Shown here: one piece after another, positions 30,765 through 43,054 of the stretch
Position numbering within the stretch: the first letter of the stretch is position 1
Layout: each line of letters opens with the position of its first letter
Assembly (NCBI GenBank): GCA_037952775.1
Contig: JBANAY010000003.1
Coordinates: 4,836,001 to 4,900,000 of the forward strand
Reading direction: 5' to 3'
DNA from: Clonostachys chloroleuca
Lineage: Eukaryota > Ascomycota > Sordariomycetes > Hypocreales > Bionectriaceae
Length of the DNA stretch: 64,000 nt
Notes under the pieces: generated by a model
What the model was told of the DNA's origin: nothing
The model's input: the letters and a program-made list of their open reading frames with translations, nothing else
The model's database searches: none
Made by a program: the position numbers and the translations under genes

Positions 30765-33074
30765 TTTCAATATTCCGAAACGAACCTAGAAAATTATTAG
30801 AAATTTTAAGGCGACCTCAATAATTAGCTCAAAATGGCGGCGATTATATATGTTGAATTTCCGCAGTTCTCCATTCAAACAGCTTGATGTTATCGAGAGC
30901 CAAGACGACCCATAGTCTCCGTGCAACGTTCGCCATTTCCCCGTGCGATGGCGAGCTCTCGCAGGATACATCAACCTGTTAACTGGCGGCGTGAGCCCGA
31001 ACGAACCGTATTGGCTGTGCTGTCGGAGTGCCACCCCGGGTGCAACTAAGCATCCTTGGACTTACAGGGGCGCCGAATTCGGCTCGTTGATCAGCATGCC
31101 AGTATTTTAGTCTGTAACAGCATTTCCGGTGTTTACACCGTCCGCCGTGCTGACTCGGCAGGGGCCTTATGTGGCGCCATCTGGGTCCAAATGACAACAT
31201 CCAACTAGGGGCAGATTGTTGCCATGTCAAGTAAGGCCAACAACCCAATGCGAGGTCCGTGATTACGGATATCTTGGCTTTTCCGTGTTAAAAGACCAGC
31301 CCGCGTTCTTCCCTTTGTCTTTAATATCCTTGATGTGGGATCTCTGCCCCTTGTAGTTTCGCATTAAAAGCCCCTTGCCGCCATGCCGCGGCTTACGAGG
31401 ACCGGGATTTGGTTATGCTGTTTCTGAAGACATGGAGCCTAGAGCTGCAGCTCCTTCATTCAAATATTACTGTGTATGCATATTTCACCAACAGTCGAGT
31501 GGAGAATGTCTCTTTGAATCAGCGGGCCGACGCGAAGCCTGTTGTGATAGCTACACCAAAGACCGAACCTAGCCAGGGCTTGATCCCATGGAGATTCAGC
31601 CTCACTTTGATATTCTTATATACAGTACACACACTGAATGTGACAAGTTTTGTACCGTGGCACCGGGAACAAACCGGCAGCCAAGAGCTAAATTTAAGAG
31701 AACGTTTCCCGTAATTTGAAATATTCTCAATATTTTGGTGACGGTCTTGCCTTATTCTATCTCTCAAAAGAGGCAAGCCAGACCAGAATATACCATAAAC
31801 TTTCTTCAACTCACTCTGCCCAACCATATGCCTCCACAGATGAAACCAACCTATCTGCCAGAACAATCAAGTATCACTCGCTGAGCACCAGCTCACTAGT
31901 TATTTATTGCACGTATAGTAATAAAAGAAGACATCCAATTGTTACTATTCATGGAAGTAGCCACTGCCGAATCAATTCACCACCCGCATGAGTGTTTCAG
32001 GGTCAGCATTGAACCATGAGTCATTATGAATCTAGAATATATCCCCTTACTGCTTGGAATAGTGAATTCCCTAACCGTTGAGCGCAAAGGGAATAGTTTC
32101 GTAAACAACACGGCAATTTTTTCCAAAAGGTTTATCTCCACCTCGCACTTGCCTATGGCATTATCGCCCTCTTCGATAAGTGCTGAGAATTTCCCACCCA
32201 AGCGGGTGACATATGAAACGGGCATACCTAAGCACTCTTTCAGGTCACCTTAAATAGTCGCTTGATCTATCATCTTTAGCCAGCTATGAAATTACCAAGT
32301 CACGGCCCACCTGTTATCCAAGGAAGATCCTATGTAAAACAGCTTATCCTACAGTTAGAAAATCTGCGCACATTTTTCCTTTAGTTACATTCTCTTGTAA
32401 AGCGAGTCACCCTTATGAGAAAGGTATTTCTATGCCTTTAAGCTCAATCACCCTATGAAAGTACGTAAATTATATACTCTAATAGAATGAGAAATAACAG
32501 ACTAAATCCAAAGTTCACATAACGCCTGGAGCCCCAGAATTTCTTGATCCAGATCGCCGTGAGAAGTTTCTCTCTATTATTTACGATGCAGACTGGTGGT
32601 TGGTTCTTCCTAATACAATATAAAGATGAGAACTATGTAGCGAGGAATATTAGATGTGCATAAAGCTTGAGATGTCTTTCATATGAAATTCTCTATGATT
32701 CCTACTTATGTTTGGCTGTTTGTTTGTTCGTTTAGTTGTTTATTTATTATTTATGCAGTTGTTTATTTTTTTGGTTTTTGTGTTTATTTAGGCGTTTACT
32801 CACGCGAATCATTTCTTGTGTCACTCACTTGCTACCTTACAAATCCCGGTGCTCCTCTCATCTCAATTTCCTCTCAACTTAACCCCTCTCTCACACACAA
32901 TTACTACTGTAGGCAGAATATTCCGGTGCTCTTTTTTCAAATTACAATTTGATCTTCAATCTTTTGCCCCCAATCATTAAAAAGTAATCCCTTGCCACAA
33001 ACAAGTCAGCCTCGGTCACGCACGACGCACGCAAAGAACTCTTTCTAAAGTTCTCTTTGTTCTTTTCGCCAGAC
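30765..33074. other. 2.3 kb gene-poor spacer
   Basis: No gene could be supported. A T-rich stretch around 32700-32790 (TTTGTTTGTTCGTTTAGTTG and similar) encodes only a low-complexity hydrophobic frame and probably belongs to the leader/promoter of the MYND gene. Confidence 0.35.
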
Positions 33075-33891
33075 ATGGTCGGCCAAACCCAAGATATTGA
33101 TGTCCAGCTTGAGGCCCTCTTTTCGATAGCGGTAGCTCATATGGAGTCCCAGGGGGTAAACGTCGAGCCAGCCGAGAACACATCAGCGGCAGGACTAGAC
33201 AGAAAGCGGAGGAAGCTATACCATGTCTATCAGAGACCAAGCAGCTTCTGGGCGACCTAGGTTTGGATGGTCAAGCCGATTCAACCTTACCCGAAGACCC
33301 AGCTGGGCTGGCTCCGCAACCTGATCCCGGCAATTGTGGGGAGCCCGAAGTCAGTGACAGAGGCGAAGACAGAAGTGAAGCCTCGTCTGACCTAGATGAT
33401 CACCACGGTGACCCGAACTTTGAGGCTTCTGAGTCCAGGTATGTGATATCTACCTAATGAAGCTCGTTTAATTCGTCAATAACCAGTAATGACTCAGTAG
33501 CGATGCGAGCGAAGCGAATGACTCGGAGGAGATATCCGCACATGACCACGGCAACGAAGACGAGGACGAGGACAATAGTGAGGGCGGTCGTAGCGCCACT
33601 CCCGAAGAGATTGACAATGCCTTGCGCATCCCGATCTTAGGGCAAGTGACTGGATTCTGCCAGAACTGTAACGAGATGCCTGCCAAGACGGTCTGTTACA
33701 CCTGCGGTACCGGTCGATTCTGTAGTCTTGAATGCTGGGATTCATCTCGTGAAAATAGTGAGAAGCACACATGTCTCGATGTTGACGAACCATGGCCAGC
33801 CAGCGGATCTTGGCACGACATGGTCAACGGCAGCTTGCCATTTAATAGAAGCTATTTTGGGTTCCAGAAATGCCGCCCAGGGGACGAATAA
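33075..33891 (+). CDS. MYND-type zinc finger protein
   Basis: Three exons, 33075-33155, 33203-33438 and 33501-33891 (phases 0 and 2 agree), give 235 aa. The first intron is 47 nt (GTAAAC...GACAG). The second ends in a tandem acceptor CAGTAG, which allows one-residue alternative splicing. Residues 60-150 are very acidic (EDRSEASSDLDDHHGD, NEDEDEDNSEGG), then comes the MYND finger: CQNCNEMPAKTVCYTCG, then FCSLECW and HTC, all zinc-ligand Cys/His positions present. MYND fingers bind proline-rich partners and act as adaptors. No enzyme domain is attached. After the TAA at 33889 the same frame resumes with coding-like text, so the protein may once have been longer. Confidence 0.72.
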
Positions 33892-35259
33892 TCGACTTTT
33901 CTCGGACTTTACCGCCATCTTTCGATGTCACATTATCTTAACCAATTCCAACTACAACGATGATATGAGTCCAAGCAATTGTACAACAATTTTGTCAAAA
34001 AGTCCACCAGGCGACCCCATCTTCCGAATTACGCATATGTGTCCTGGCTCAAGAGCCGTGCTCATGCCATATCCTCTAATGAGGACAGAAGTGAAGTACT
34101 CACCTTAGACCTCTTCTAATAGTGGCGAATGGGAGTTACGGATCTGTTGTGATTACTTATAGTTCACAAGATACACCCTTTTGGCAAGGAAGAAATTGGA
34201 GTGCTTCGACAAACGGCACATTGCCATACTCGAACATCCAAGCAGCGCTTAGAAAGATAGCTGGGTTGTACGTCTATGCTAGACTTGCACTTTTCCTTTT
34301 GTGGTTATCAAAATATTGAAACTTTCAATGATCTACTGCCTCAGTGGTTTAACCGATATCAAGTACTTGCTCTCTGACAAGATCATGGCCATTCTATTCT
34401 ACCTTTGCCCCCTATTAGGCGCAGTGCTTTTTTTCTTTCTCAGAGAAGTGAGGTTTGAAATGAACTTTTTTTAATTAATGCTTACAATACTCGAAACGAC
34501 TGTAGAAATAGATAGCTGATTAAAAGACGAGATTGTAGTCCAGAGTTCGCAGCGTCCGAGTCATCAGTAATGGAATGAAGCGCGCGTCGTGCACCATCTA
34601 CTAAGTGATAACATTTAGAACCACAAGGCCTCGTAATTCACAGAGTTACGCACTACATCAACCTCAGTATTGTACGAACACTTTGGGTTTCATTTCGAGC
34701 ACTGCGTGCATACTATTCTCTATGAGGGCTGTCGCTTATCAAACAGGCAACCGTCGTACGATTTCTCCCAGGATCGTCGCATTGAACTAATAGCTGATTG
34801 GCTTATGAATTGGACTCCGTCGAAATTGTCATTACCAAGTAAGAAGGCACGGAAATGAGTGCAAGAAAGACAAATGGCAGAAGCTCGCTAGATACTCCAT
34901 TTGTCAGCTTCCCGCGGACTTCCGACCAATCCGACAACCTCATCGCAAAAGCGGACAATTGTGGACACATTTCTTTTTGTTCTTCAATGAAACCGATGAG
35001 AAATCCATTATTCATCACGGAGTTTCGACCTATGATTTTGCAATATGCTCCGATCTTATCCTGACTTAGTATGTGTTGTATAGAGGAGTTCAACGAATTT
35101 CGTGAGGCCTACTTCATAAATAATCAAGCATAAGCCTAACTATCATGCGTCTTATCATCCAGCACCGCTAAATCAACACTACAGTCTCAGAAGAAAATAT
35201 CCTGTGTGGTTCCTTCATTTTCAACTACTATTATCTTGAAAACCTCGTGATCTCTCACA
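33892..35259. other. Spacer, with coding-like remnant just after the MYND gene
   Basis: In frame with the MYND exon, beyond TAA 33889-33891 and TGA 33949-33951, a segment to about 34110 reads KKSTRRPHLPNYAYVSWLKS and looks like protein. The remaining kilobase shows nothing recognisable and includes the promoter of the Gal80-like gene. Confidence 0.35.
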
Positions 35260-36459
35260 ATGGGCGTCATCAGAGTTGGCATGATCGGCCTCGCTGCCGT
35301 GGAATCATCAACCCTTGGCCCGCGTACCTGGGGCGTAGTATCTTTTCTCCCTACATTTGTTAATTCACCTGATTACGAGATAGTGGCTGTTTGTAATTCT
35401 ACCGTTGCCTCAGCTCTTCAGGCCATCGAGACACACAAACTTCCGACGACAACAAAGGCCTACGGTAGTCCCAACGACCTTGCGAATGATCCGAATGTGG
35501 ACCTAGTTGTGGTCAGCGTCCTCGTCACCAAGCATTTTATGCTAGCGGAGCCTGCTCTACTTTCAAAAAAGCAAGTCTTCGTCGAGTGGCCTCTAGGTGC
35601 ATCCACGAACGAGGCGGAAAGGTTGACAGAACTCGCCCGCGCGAACAACCTCAAAACCATTGTCGGAGTACAGGCTCGGGCTGACCCTGTCATTGTCAAA
35701 ACCAAGCAACTCATCAACAGTGGGGTACTGGGAACTATCACAAGTACCACTGTTATAGGTTCTACAAGTTCTATACCCTCGGACGTTTGGTTCAAAGGCA
35801 GTGAATTCTATCTTGACATGAGAACAGGAGCGAATGTGTTCCATGTCTACTTTGCTCACTGTAAGTACCTCTCCTCACTGTGGCTGAATCAATAGTTTCG
35901 AAGACAATTCAAACTAACATGGACAGTTCTCGACTCATTCACACACGTTCTGGGCGGCTTTGATAGCCTTCAATCCTCTCTGAAAACCGAAATTACGAAA
36001 ATTAAGATCCCGGCTGAAGACGGGGTTAACGAACACGTAGCCTCGAAAAACGTCCCAGACCATGTTCTTGTACAGGGCAAGCTTAAGAGCGGCGCCATGG
36101 CATCTATCGCCTACCGGTGGGCCAATTTGAGCGAAGCCGTTGATGATGTAGGCGTTCGGTGGATTATTACGGGAAGAGACGGAGAAATTGAGATCACGAC
36201 GGATCAATCTCACTGGCAGATGAACAGTCCTAACTGGAAGCTTCGGTTGAAGCTCAAGGGTGCACCGACCCAGGAGATCGACTTTTCCACCCCAGAACCC
36301 GACTTCATCAAGCATATCCCGCAGATCGGGAAGAATACCGGGCGTATCTTGGAGGCATACGCTAGGGGAAATCAGGCTGATTACGCCGACTTCGAGTCAG
36401 CTTTGGAGACACACAAGCTTCTGGATGAGATTGTTCGAAAATCTGGATTCAAGTATTAA
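35260..36459 (+). CDS. Gal80-like Gfo/Idh/MocA-family oxidoreductase
   Basis: Two exons, 35260-35860 and 35927-36459 (GTAAGT donor, GACAG acceptor, phase 1), give 377 aa. The N-terminal Rossmann half starts MGVIRVGMIGLAAVE and continues with YEIVAVCNST, DPNVDLVVVSVLVTKH and QVFVEWPLGAST. The EWPLG form replaces the EKP motif of catalytic Gfo/Idh members and is the form seen in yeast Gal80 and its fungal relatives. The C-terminal half (THVLGGFDSLQSSL, SIAYRWANLSEAVDDVG) is the usual alpha/beta substrate domain. Relatives either oxidise sugars with NAD(P) or act as ligand-sensing regulators. The missing Lys of EKP favours a non-classical activity. The neighbour is a broken Zn2Cys6 regulator. 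Confidence 0.82.
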
Positions 36460-37069
36460 CTATCTCTTTATAGTGTAGACATCATGATCTTACGGACCTC
36501 GCTCCTACATCTCCTTCTGGGCAAGGCATGACTTGCTACTTTCCGCAACCCATGGCTTTAATCAAAGCATATCTCAGTCCAGTTTCAACACGGCAGCCCC
36601 CTAGCTATTAGTTATTTATCAAAGTTCAATTTGGTGTTACATTTTGTTAAAGTGAAGTCTTGTGAGCATACAAACGCCATGTTACTAGTTCAAGGACCTC
36701 CAATCATTGGGCAAAATCGCACAGGATGGTCGCTTGAAGAATGTAAAGTATCTCGCGATCCTCGGATCTTCGAACCCAGGGTAACCTGCAGTGATCAGTT
36801 AAAGATATCGGGAGTTCTTCTCGCTCTGAATATTTGGAAAAATAAGCTGACGCTTTCTAGCTCGGGCAGCTGGGGTTTGATTACTGAGGAGCCATCATGT
36901 GGCGAAACGTCTGTATCGCCGAATGATCTCGGTGGTTGATCGCGACCCCTGCGGATCTCTAAATATCTTCTCCTGACCAATCTCCAGACTTTATCGCGCG
37001 AATCGACAATACGGTTTCTTCCAGTTGCAACGCTCCTTCTTTTCCCCTTTCATTTCCCCAGGCGGCTAG
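36460..37069. other. Spacer between Gal80-like gene and regulator pseudogene
   Basis: 610 bases; nothing recognisable apart from the presumed promoter of the downstream pseudogene. A GGTTCGAAG-like box near 36774 on the minus strand has no A box before it and is not a tRNA. Confidence 0.35.
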
Positions 37070-38550
37070 ATGGTATTAAAAACTTGCGATGAATGTGACC
37101 ACAGAAGACTGCGATGTCGTCGTGCCCGAGATGAAAATGGCTGTCGCCAATGCCAAAACCAAAGGTTGGTTTGCTCCTCCGATAGGAAACGCAAACGAAT
37201 GGGTCGCCCACCAGCAATCCAGGTCTTTCCGTATGGTAATACTGGCATCATCGAATTTGAAGAACGAGAAGTAGATGGCATTGAATCAACCCTTGAGGAG
37301 AGAGAGGGGAATATTAGAAGGGGAGGAGTCGTATACCAACATTTGGCTCTCAAAACCACTGCGTTCACCACTGTCTAAATCACTCGGTTGGAAAGGCCGC
37401 TATGAGGTACTCGATGTGCTTTTCGACCGACAGAGATTCTTCAGCTTTCATCATCACTTCGTGATTGGGCCGAGCTTCTCCGACCAATTTCGACTCGCAA
37501 TCTTAATGATCCTTCACGATTCGCAAGAGGTAGTATTGGGCATACATCATATCTTACTCGAGTTATTGAATTTGATGGAGAACCCCAATGATAGCTCCAC
37601 CTCCTTTGGGCTCACGGAAGCTGCTCGAAGCCTGCAGTGTCTGCAGAGTGTCAAAATAGGACACTTAAATGACGCTGCAGCCGTGCTTTTACTGGGGCAG
37701 ATACTGTTTGTTTATCACCTCATGGTCATGGGCACATCTGCACACACCATAGCGCAGAACTGCCTGTTATCAGCAAGGGGCTAGTACCCAATGCTCATAG
37801 CTCAACCTTGCCTCCAACCCATATTTATGGCACCAATCTTGATTGATACGGTTGACTCTCTAATACGGCGGCGAATTCCTATCATTGAAATCCCGCTTAC
37901 GTTCTGCGACCAAGAGGACAGAACCATGGGCCTTTCAGTAACCCTCATGCCTATACTTTACGACCTGTGCAAGGCTAGCAACCATGAAAAAGGTTTATCG
38001 ATGAGTACGGTCTGCATTAATGCCAATACTTTGGAGATAAATAATGACAACTACTCTGAAATCGAGCAGCGGCTACGGCAGTGGGAGCCGTCGTGTCCTA
38101 CTGCCTTATTTTCAAAATATTCTCACATCGAAGTGTCGGCAATGATAATGCAAGCCCGGGTCTACCGCATTGCTGGGTTACTCCTCATCCATAGACTTCG
38201 ATACCCACTGGGAGTTGAAGACGAAGAAGGATCAAGGCTGGCGATGATAATCGTCGTAGAGTTGTCGTGCTTCGTCCAATGGGCCCCTCAAGAAGTGAAA
38301 GATATGGCAGTATGTTTGCCTCTTTTCTTGGCTATGATCGAAGTCTAACGACCAGCGGGAACAAATATTGTCGCATTTGGCCCCTCAATCGTTTTTTGGC
38401 AAGTGCGTAAATGGACTTATAGACTTTGTTAAGCTTACACAAGATGCTAGAAGAGTTGGATTTCGAGGACTGTGGTTTGATCTGGTCGATGAGAGCTTTT
38501 CCATGGGATCATCCCCTAGATGCACACATCCAAGGTATTGTTCCAGATAG
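37070..38550 (+). pseudogene. Zn2Cys6 transcription factor pseudogene (two frameshifts, one nonsense codon)
   Basis: The 5' end encodes a complete zinc cluster, CDECDHRRLRC...GCRQCQNQRLVC, starting at the ATG 37070. The family text then continues in three different frames. Frame 2 runs to a TAA at 37376-37378. Frame 0 resumes with SKSLGWKGRYEVLDVLFD. At 37782-37784 a TAG sits where the conserved RPWYP motif needs Trp (here RG-stop-YP). Frame 0 continues to AMIE and stops at 38346-38348, while the family C-terminus (SNDQREQILSHLAPQSFFG, FRGLWFDLVDESF) follows in frame 1 to 38550. No intron choice restores the frame. TGG to TAG is a CpA-to-TpA change on the opposite strand, as repeat-induced point mutation makes. 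The neighbours are intact. Confidence 0.8.
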
Positions 38551-38825
38551 GGCCCCGGGGAACAGTTATGTCATGACAGGGCTTGGCCTCGGTGCAGGTC
38601 GCCGGAATAAAAAAAACATATTGCTGAACTCATTGCCAATCAAATTCCACCTTTCTTTCAGCAGCTGATCATATATGCAAGCCTGCCACATTTTATACCC
38701 AGTCAATCTTAATGAGGTAATGATTAATATGAATAGATTTATAAGGAGGGTATAGTTGAAGCTGGCCGTGGTCATGAGTGAGAAAAGCAGGAAATATAAC
38801 TCAGCTTCCGTACGTACACTGCCGT

Positions 38826-40159
38826 TCAAGCTGGAGAATTTACTTCCTCATTTGGAGGTGTATCTCTCCCATTCACAATCTTCTCTTCACTCTCGGTAAA
38901 TATCCTATCTGACATTACAGCAGACCTCGCGCTCCTCCCGTTCCTGCCACTCGCCTTTAGAGTGTCGAGCTGTGTTGATGGTGTCTGTGCTGAAGGAGTC
39001 GTTGTTTGCAGCGAATTGAAAGCCGGTCCAAGCATGCCTCGTACTAGAGTGAAAGCCATCGGAAAATTCGATGTAATAATCGCGACGAAACCCTCGCGCA
39101 CTCCCCAGGTCCCCGACAGAGGCGCGCCATATGTAGGATTCTGTAAGAAGGCGTTAGAAAATCACAGCAGACTGGGTGCTAGAATGACGGACTGTTGTTA
39201 GAAGGACACAGCGGACAGTGGCGAAAACGACGACTATTGCACCTCCACTGAAAAGCACACAAAGGCCAATCTTCTTCCACAGCTTGATCGATGTCTTCCA
39301 TAGCATCGGGATAGGCAACGCAATGAGAAATATGTCGGTGCTGACATTCATACTGTAGCATGTCCAAACTATGGGCTTGGAGACAGCTGGCGAGCAAACA
39401 TCTAGAAACCATTGGCTTAGTCAAAATCTACGAATTTAGAAAGAAGCATTGGCACTTACTGCTGACTTTCATGTCAGTCGTGTTGAAATATCCCTGGAAG
39501 GGCTGACAAGCGAGAAGTGTCGTCAAAATCACCGCAGCCCAGCTCGTTGCCAGAATCGTGAATCCGACAATGATTCGGATTCGATATGCACCCGCCAATC
39601 CGGTCTGAAAGCAATTAGCCAGGCGATCGCTACTCACGGCTGTCAAAAGAGATTACCGTCAATCGCATATACAGGACTAGAACAGATGCTTTCAAAAGCC
39701 ACAGAGTTGTCGCATACAATGGCCACGAAGCCAGATGATACTTCGAGCCTTGAGCTCTGAATGAATCCTACAATTAGTACTTGCTTTGCCTCAATAAATA
39801 CCTACAGACTTGCATACCGTATAAGCAATGGCGGCGAATTCGGCTCTAGCCATTCCTGTTGTTCGGCCAGGGTGCCTGTGGTTGATCGACTGCGATACAA
39901 TGTGCCGCCTTTATAAGCGATCATGACCTGAAAAGAGTAGAATAGCTTGTCGGCGTTAGTCATAGCATTGACCTCTTGGAAGACAGGTTTGCTGTGTAGG
40001 CCGTGTACATACAATCGCGGAACAGGCCAAATAATCGTCAGATGTGAACTGCTTCCAGCCAACACTCCTGAATCGCGCGAACATCCGTATCCCAGTAAAT
40101 GTCGTGGCCAAAGCGAATAATGACCATACCTCGGCGATAAATTGTTGAAGGTCGTCCAT
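38826..40159 (-). CDS. Seven-transmembrane fungal rhodopsin-domain (PTH11-like) protein
   Basis: Six exons with consistent phases: 40013-40159, 39818-39927, 39657-39756, 39460-39604, 39193-39401 and 38826-39140, giving 341 aa. Landmarks of the fungal integral membrane Rhodopsin_dom family are present: WKQFTSDDYLACSAI after helix 1, GSKYHLASWPLYATTLWLLK, LYMRLT, YRIRIIVGFTILATSW, LLACQPFQGYF, SKPIVWTCYSMNVSTDIFLI, ALPIPMLWKTSIKLWKK and TVRCVLLTT. There is no extracellular CFEM cysteine domain, and the Ser/Thr-rich tail of about 75 residues is cytosolic. Such proteins are candidate surface receptors, some needed for host sensing; the ligand is not known. The start is the ATG at 40159, the only one in frame near the first helix. 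Confidence 0.82.
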
Positions 40160-42007
40160 GGTGGACAATCCATAGACGTCAAATAACGCCTCCTAGATGA
40201 CTCTTGTTGATGGGGCGGAATGGTCGGAATGATTTTTTAGGGAGAGCAAAGTACTCTTAACAGCGCCACCAAAGTGATGCCTGCTGAAGCATGACCACTC
40301 ACTACCCTGTTTCACGAGATGGGTGACGAATTCCTCAATTATAGGCTTGGCAGCTGACGGATGCCAGGGACTCGATGCCAGCCTTCATCTTGATCGGTAG
40401 ACGTGAGGCATAGAGTCGGTATTTCCCAGGGAGACGAATACCGTAGGCAATACCGGCATATATGTTTGATTAGGACGTACCACATTTCGACCCTGCTAGT
40501 CTCAAGGGGCTGCTCAGTAGCTGGCAAAGAGGGGTAGACACGGCTGTTTAGGATAGAGCATGTTAGGTTAGGTTGGATCCTTCAATAGATCCGGTCTCCG
40601 TGAAGGATGATGGGTAGCCTAGCATTATTGAAATTTGGCTCCTTGAAACGATCAAGGGTGCTGTGCTACCCTCCAATTGAGGTTGAAGCGCAAAAAATGT
40701 ATTGATGATAAGAGAATGGTGTCCGGTCAGAAAGCTCGCTTTACATAACCGAGCCGCGCGCGGTGGGAGTTAGTAACGGGGATGCAACACGGTGACCCCC
40801 GAGTTTCTGACTGGTCCTGATCAGGGAATTATTTGGTGAGGCTAAAATCACAGCTGACGCATCCAAGGATCAGAATGGCCTTCCTCCTCATCGAAAGGAA
40901 GAACCCGAATATCCATGTTCACTAGCGGGAACGCCTGTATGCTTGGCAGCTGAAGCAGTTCAGCTAGGTACCAGACCAAATCCTATCTGTCTTCGGTGTG
41001 CCTAGGAACAATACCTACGTAGTATCACGAGCACGCAGCTAGCTCGCCCACATTCGCTATTCCTTCGAAACGAGCCGCTGGGACAGGGGTATATGGGCTG
41101 ACACAAGAGAGCTGGAGTAGCCAGTCGGAGAGCAGGGTTTTGTGCTCGGGACCGACCGGTGCTGCCGGCTGGATTGTCTGGCAATGGGAATCCTTACTGA
41201 ATCGGACCGTATCTAACCCAGACGCTCATGCAGCAAGGCCATTGACACTACCACCTACCATGTTAAGTAGTAAAAGAGCAGCCACCGTGGGGCAGCCAAG
41301 CAGGGCGACGGCCTGTTCCGCTTGCAGCGGAATGAACCGCGTCAGCCCTGCCCTGGTCATAATTTGCTGGGCGCCCCCTCGTCATGTCAAGTAGCAGTGG
41401 TATAGCTTCGGGTTTCTCCTCACTTGCTTTTCGTTTGGGACATGTTCTATCAGTTTGTGCGAGCCCAGGCTCTCTAACTGCACTTCCTGTTACCGATGCC
41501 AAGCGTTCTGGGGAACTTGTTGAGGAAAATGAACATATTCCGCGAAGCCCGAGACATTTTATACGATACGAGCCAAAGTCATAATCCTCACTATCTCGGT
41601 GCAATTCGATTCAGGGGAAAAGGGCCACTAGAAAAGAGGTTTTCTTAACAAATTCCTTGAACATTTGGAATCGAATAATGTAATTCCAAGACTAATTTTT
41701 TATGTCGCTGAACAGTACTGCTTTCATTGTTTAATCTAGGTAGCTGATAATCCTCCTAAAGCTCTCATAGCGCCATCTAAAAAGTCTTCAAGGCACCCGC
41801 AGAAGCAGCTGTAGCTATTGTGTTGAGATATCGGATCCAGCATCTCGTATTGCTGTCTTATACTATGTGAATCAAGCCACTTAAACTCTCTCACCTCCCG
41901 CAACCGTAACTAATTGGCAGATTCTCGAGTATAATTTTTAAGCAGGAAGCGACATCGACGTATACCTTATGAGCTAACTCTTTAGACTTTGTGAAGAAGT
42001 TTTCTCG
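40160..42007. other. Gene-poor spacer with a nested inverted repeat
   Basis: 1.85 kb without a supported gene. At 41300-41351 there is a roughly concentric inverted repeat: GCAGGGC (41300) and GCCCTGC (41345) around TTCCGC-N5-GCGGAA (41316-41332). Confidence 0.4.
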
Positions 42008-43054
42008 TCAACCGTTGAAGTTCGTGCGTACACTACATTCCGTTTGAAGGAACTTAATGTGGTTTTGCAGTTGGCCAATTCTATAAACCAGTCGGCTTTT
42101 TGCCAGCTTTAAGGTAGATTCCTTTTCATGCTGAAATGTCGTGGAGTTATGTAGCATCGACAGTTGTCTATGCAAAAATGCTCGTTCGCAAGTTAGGTTG
42201 CTAATCTGGACGGATAATTCCTTGGTAGACGTGCCATCGAGAATCCCACGAAATGGCTGCAACTTGCTCAATCTCCCACCAAGTTTGAGGATCTCAGACA
42301 AATTCAAGTCATCCATGTGACCCATGGTTGATCCCACCTCATTTTTACCAGTCCCTTGGGCCTTGCTTCTGCGCCTCTTCCTTCGGGTTTTGGCCGGCTG
42401 ATTTTCCCTTAAAACACCAGAATTCATATCGTTTCTGCTTTCTGGTCTGGGCCACTTCTCGAGAACTCTTCCCTGGGGAGTAGAGGAGTTCGATGCTTGA
42501 TAAACGAGGAAAAATTTTCCCGCCTCCTTCAGATGATAGACAACGTTCTTGACTCTAGCTATGGCTCTTTTTCTCAACTGGCGGCTAGATCGGGCCGCTC
42601 CTTGAAGCTAAAGACCTTTGCCTCCAAAATCTCTTCCGAATGATCAAGTCTGGTGACAGAGTAAACTTTGCAATGAGTTTCCTCGCGGAGGAGACGATCA
42701 ATCTGGAATTCTTTACCAAATATTGCACAACGAAAGTTCTCGTATGGAAGTAGAATCTTCATACGCTTCTTACGGTTGGTCTTGATCAGGTGGGAAAGTG
42801 TATATCGTTCTGTTCCTAGAGGCGAGCACTGGGGTGAATCAAATGATTCTCTTCGTGCGAGATTCGAAACCTGGAAGAAACGCGTTATTAGAATTGTCGC
42901 TGGGATAAATAGGTAGGATGCTCTCTGGTAGTTGGATGTGGTATGGATGGCCATCAGATGTTTGGATGATCCTTTCCTTTCCTTTGTCCGTTCTTTTCCA
43001 GCAGGGGTACTCGCGGAATATTAGGGTTCCCGGTAAGGTTTTGACCAACTTCAA
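42008..43054 (-). pseudogene. Remnant of a lineage-specific hypothetical protein with a basic linker, frameshifted
   Basis: Three consecutive minus-strand frames read like one protein. The first includes REYPCWKRTDKGKERIIQTS (about 43054-42875). The second has FQIDRLLREETHCKVYSVTR and EEILEAKVFSFKERPDLAA (to 42574). The third starts QLRKRAIARVKNVVYHLKEA, carries a very basic stretch (KTRRKRRRSKAQ) and a leucine-rich C-terminus (QISNLTCERAFLHRQLSMLH). Frames 2 and 3 meet at GCCGCCAGTTGAG with no possible intron, implying a one-base loss. The step from frame 1 to frame 2 may be an intron or another lesion. The VYSVTR...YEAKVF-like text resembles proteins I associate with Fusarium accessory regions. 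Function unknown. Confidence 0.45.

Noticed and set aside
32683..32952. Hydrophobic 89-residue frame as a small membrane protein
   Set aside because: It comes from a T-rich low-complexity stretch just before the MYND gene and shows no family resemblance.
36750..36790. tRNA-like B box (GGTTCGAAG on the minus strand)
   Set aside because: No A box or cloverleaf could be drawn with the flanking sequence.
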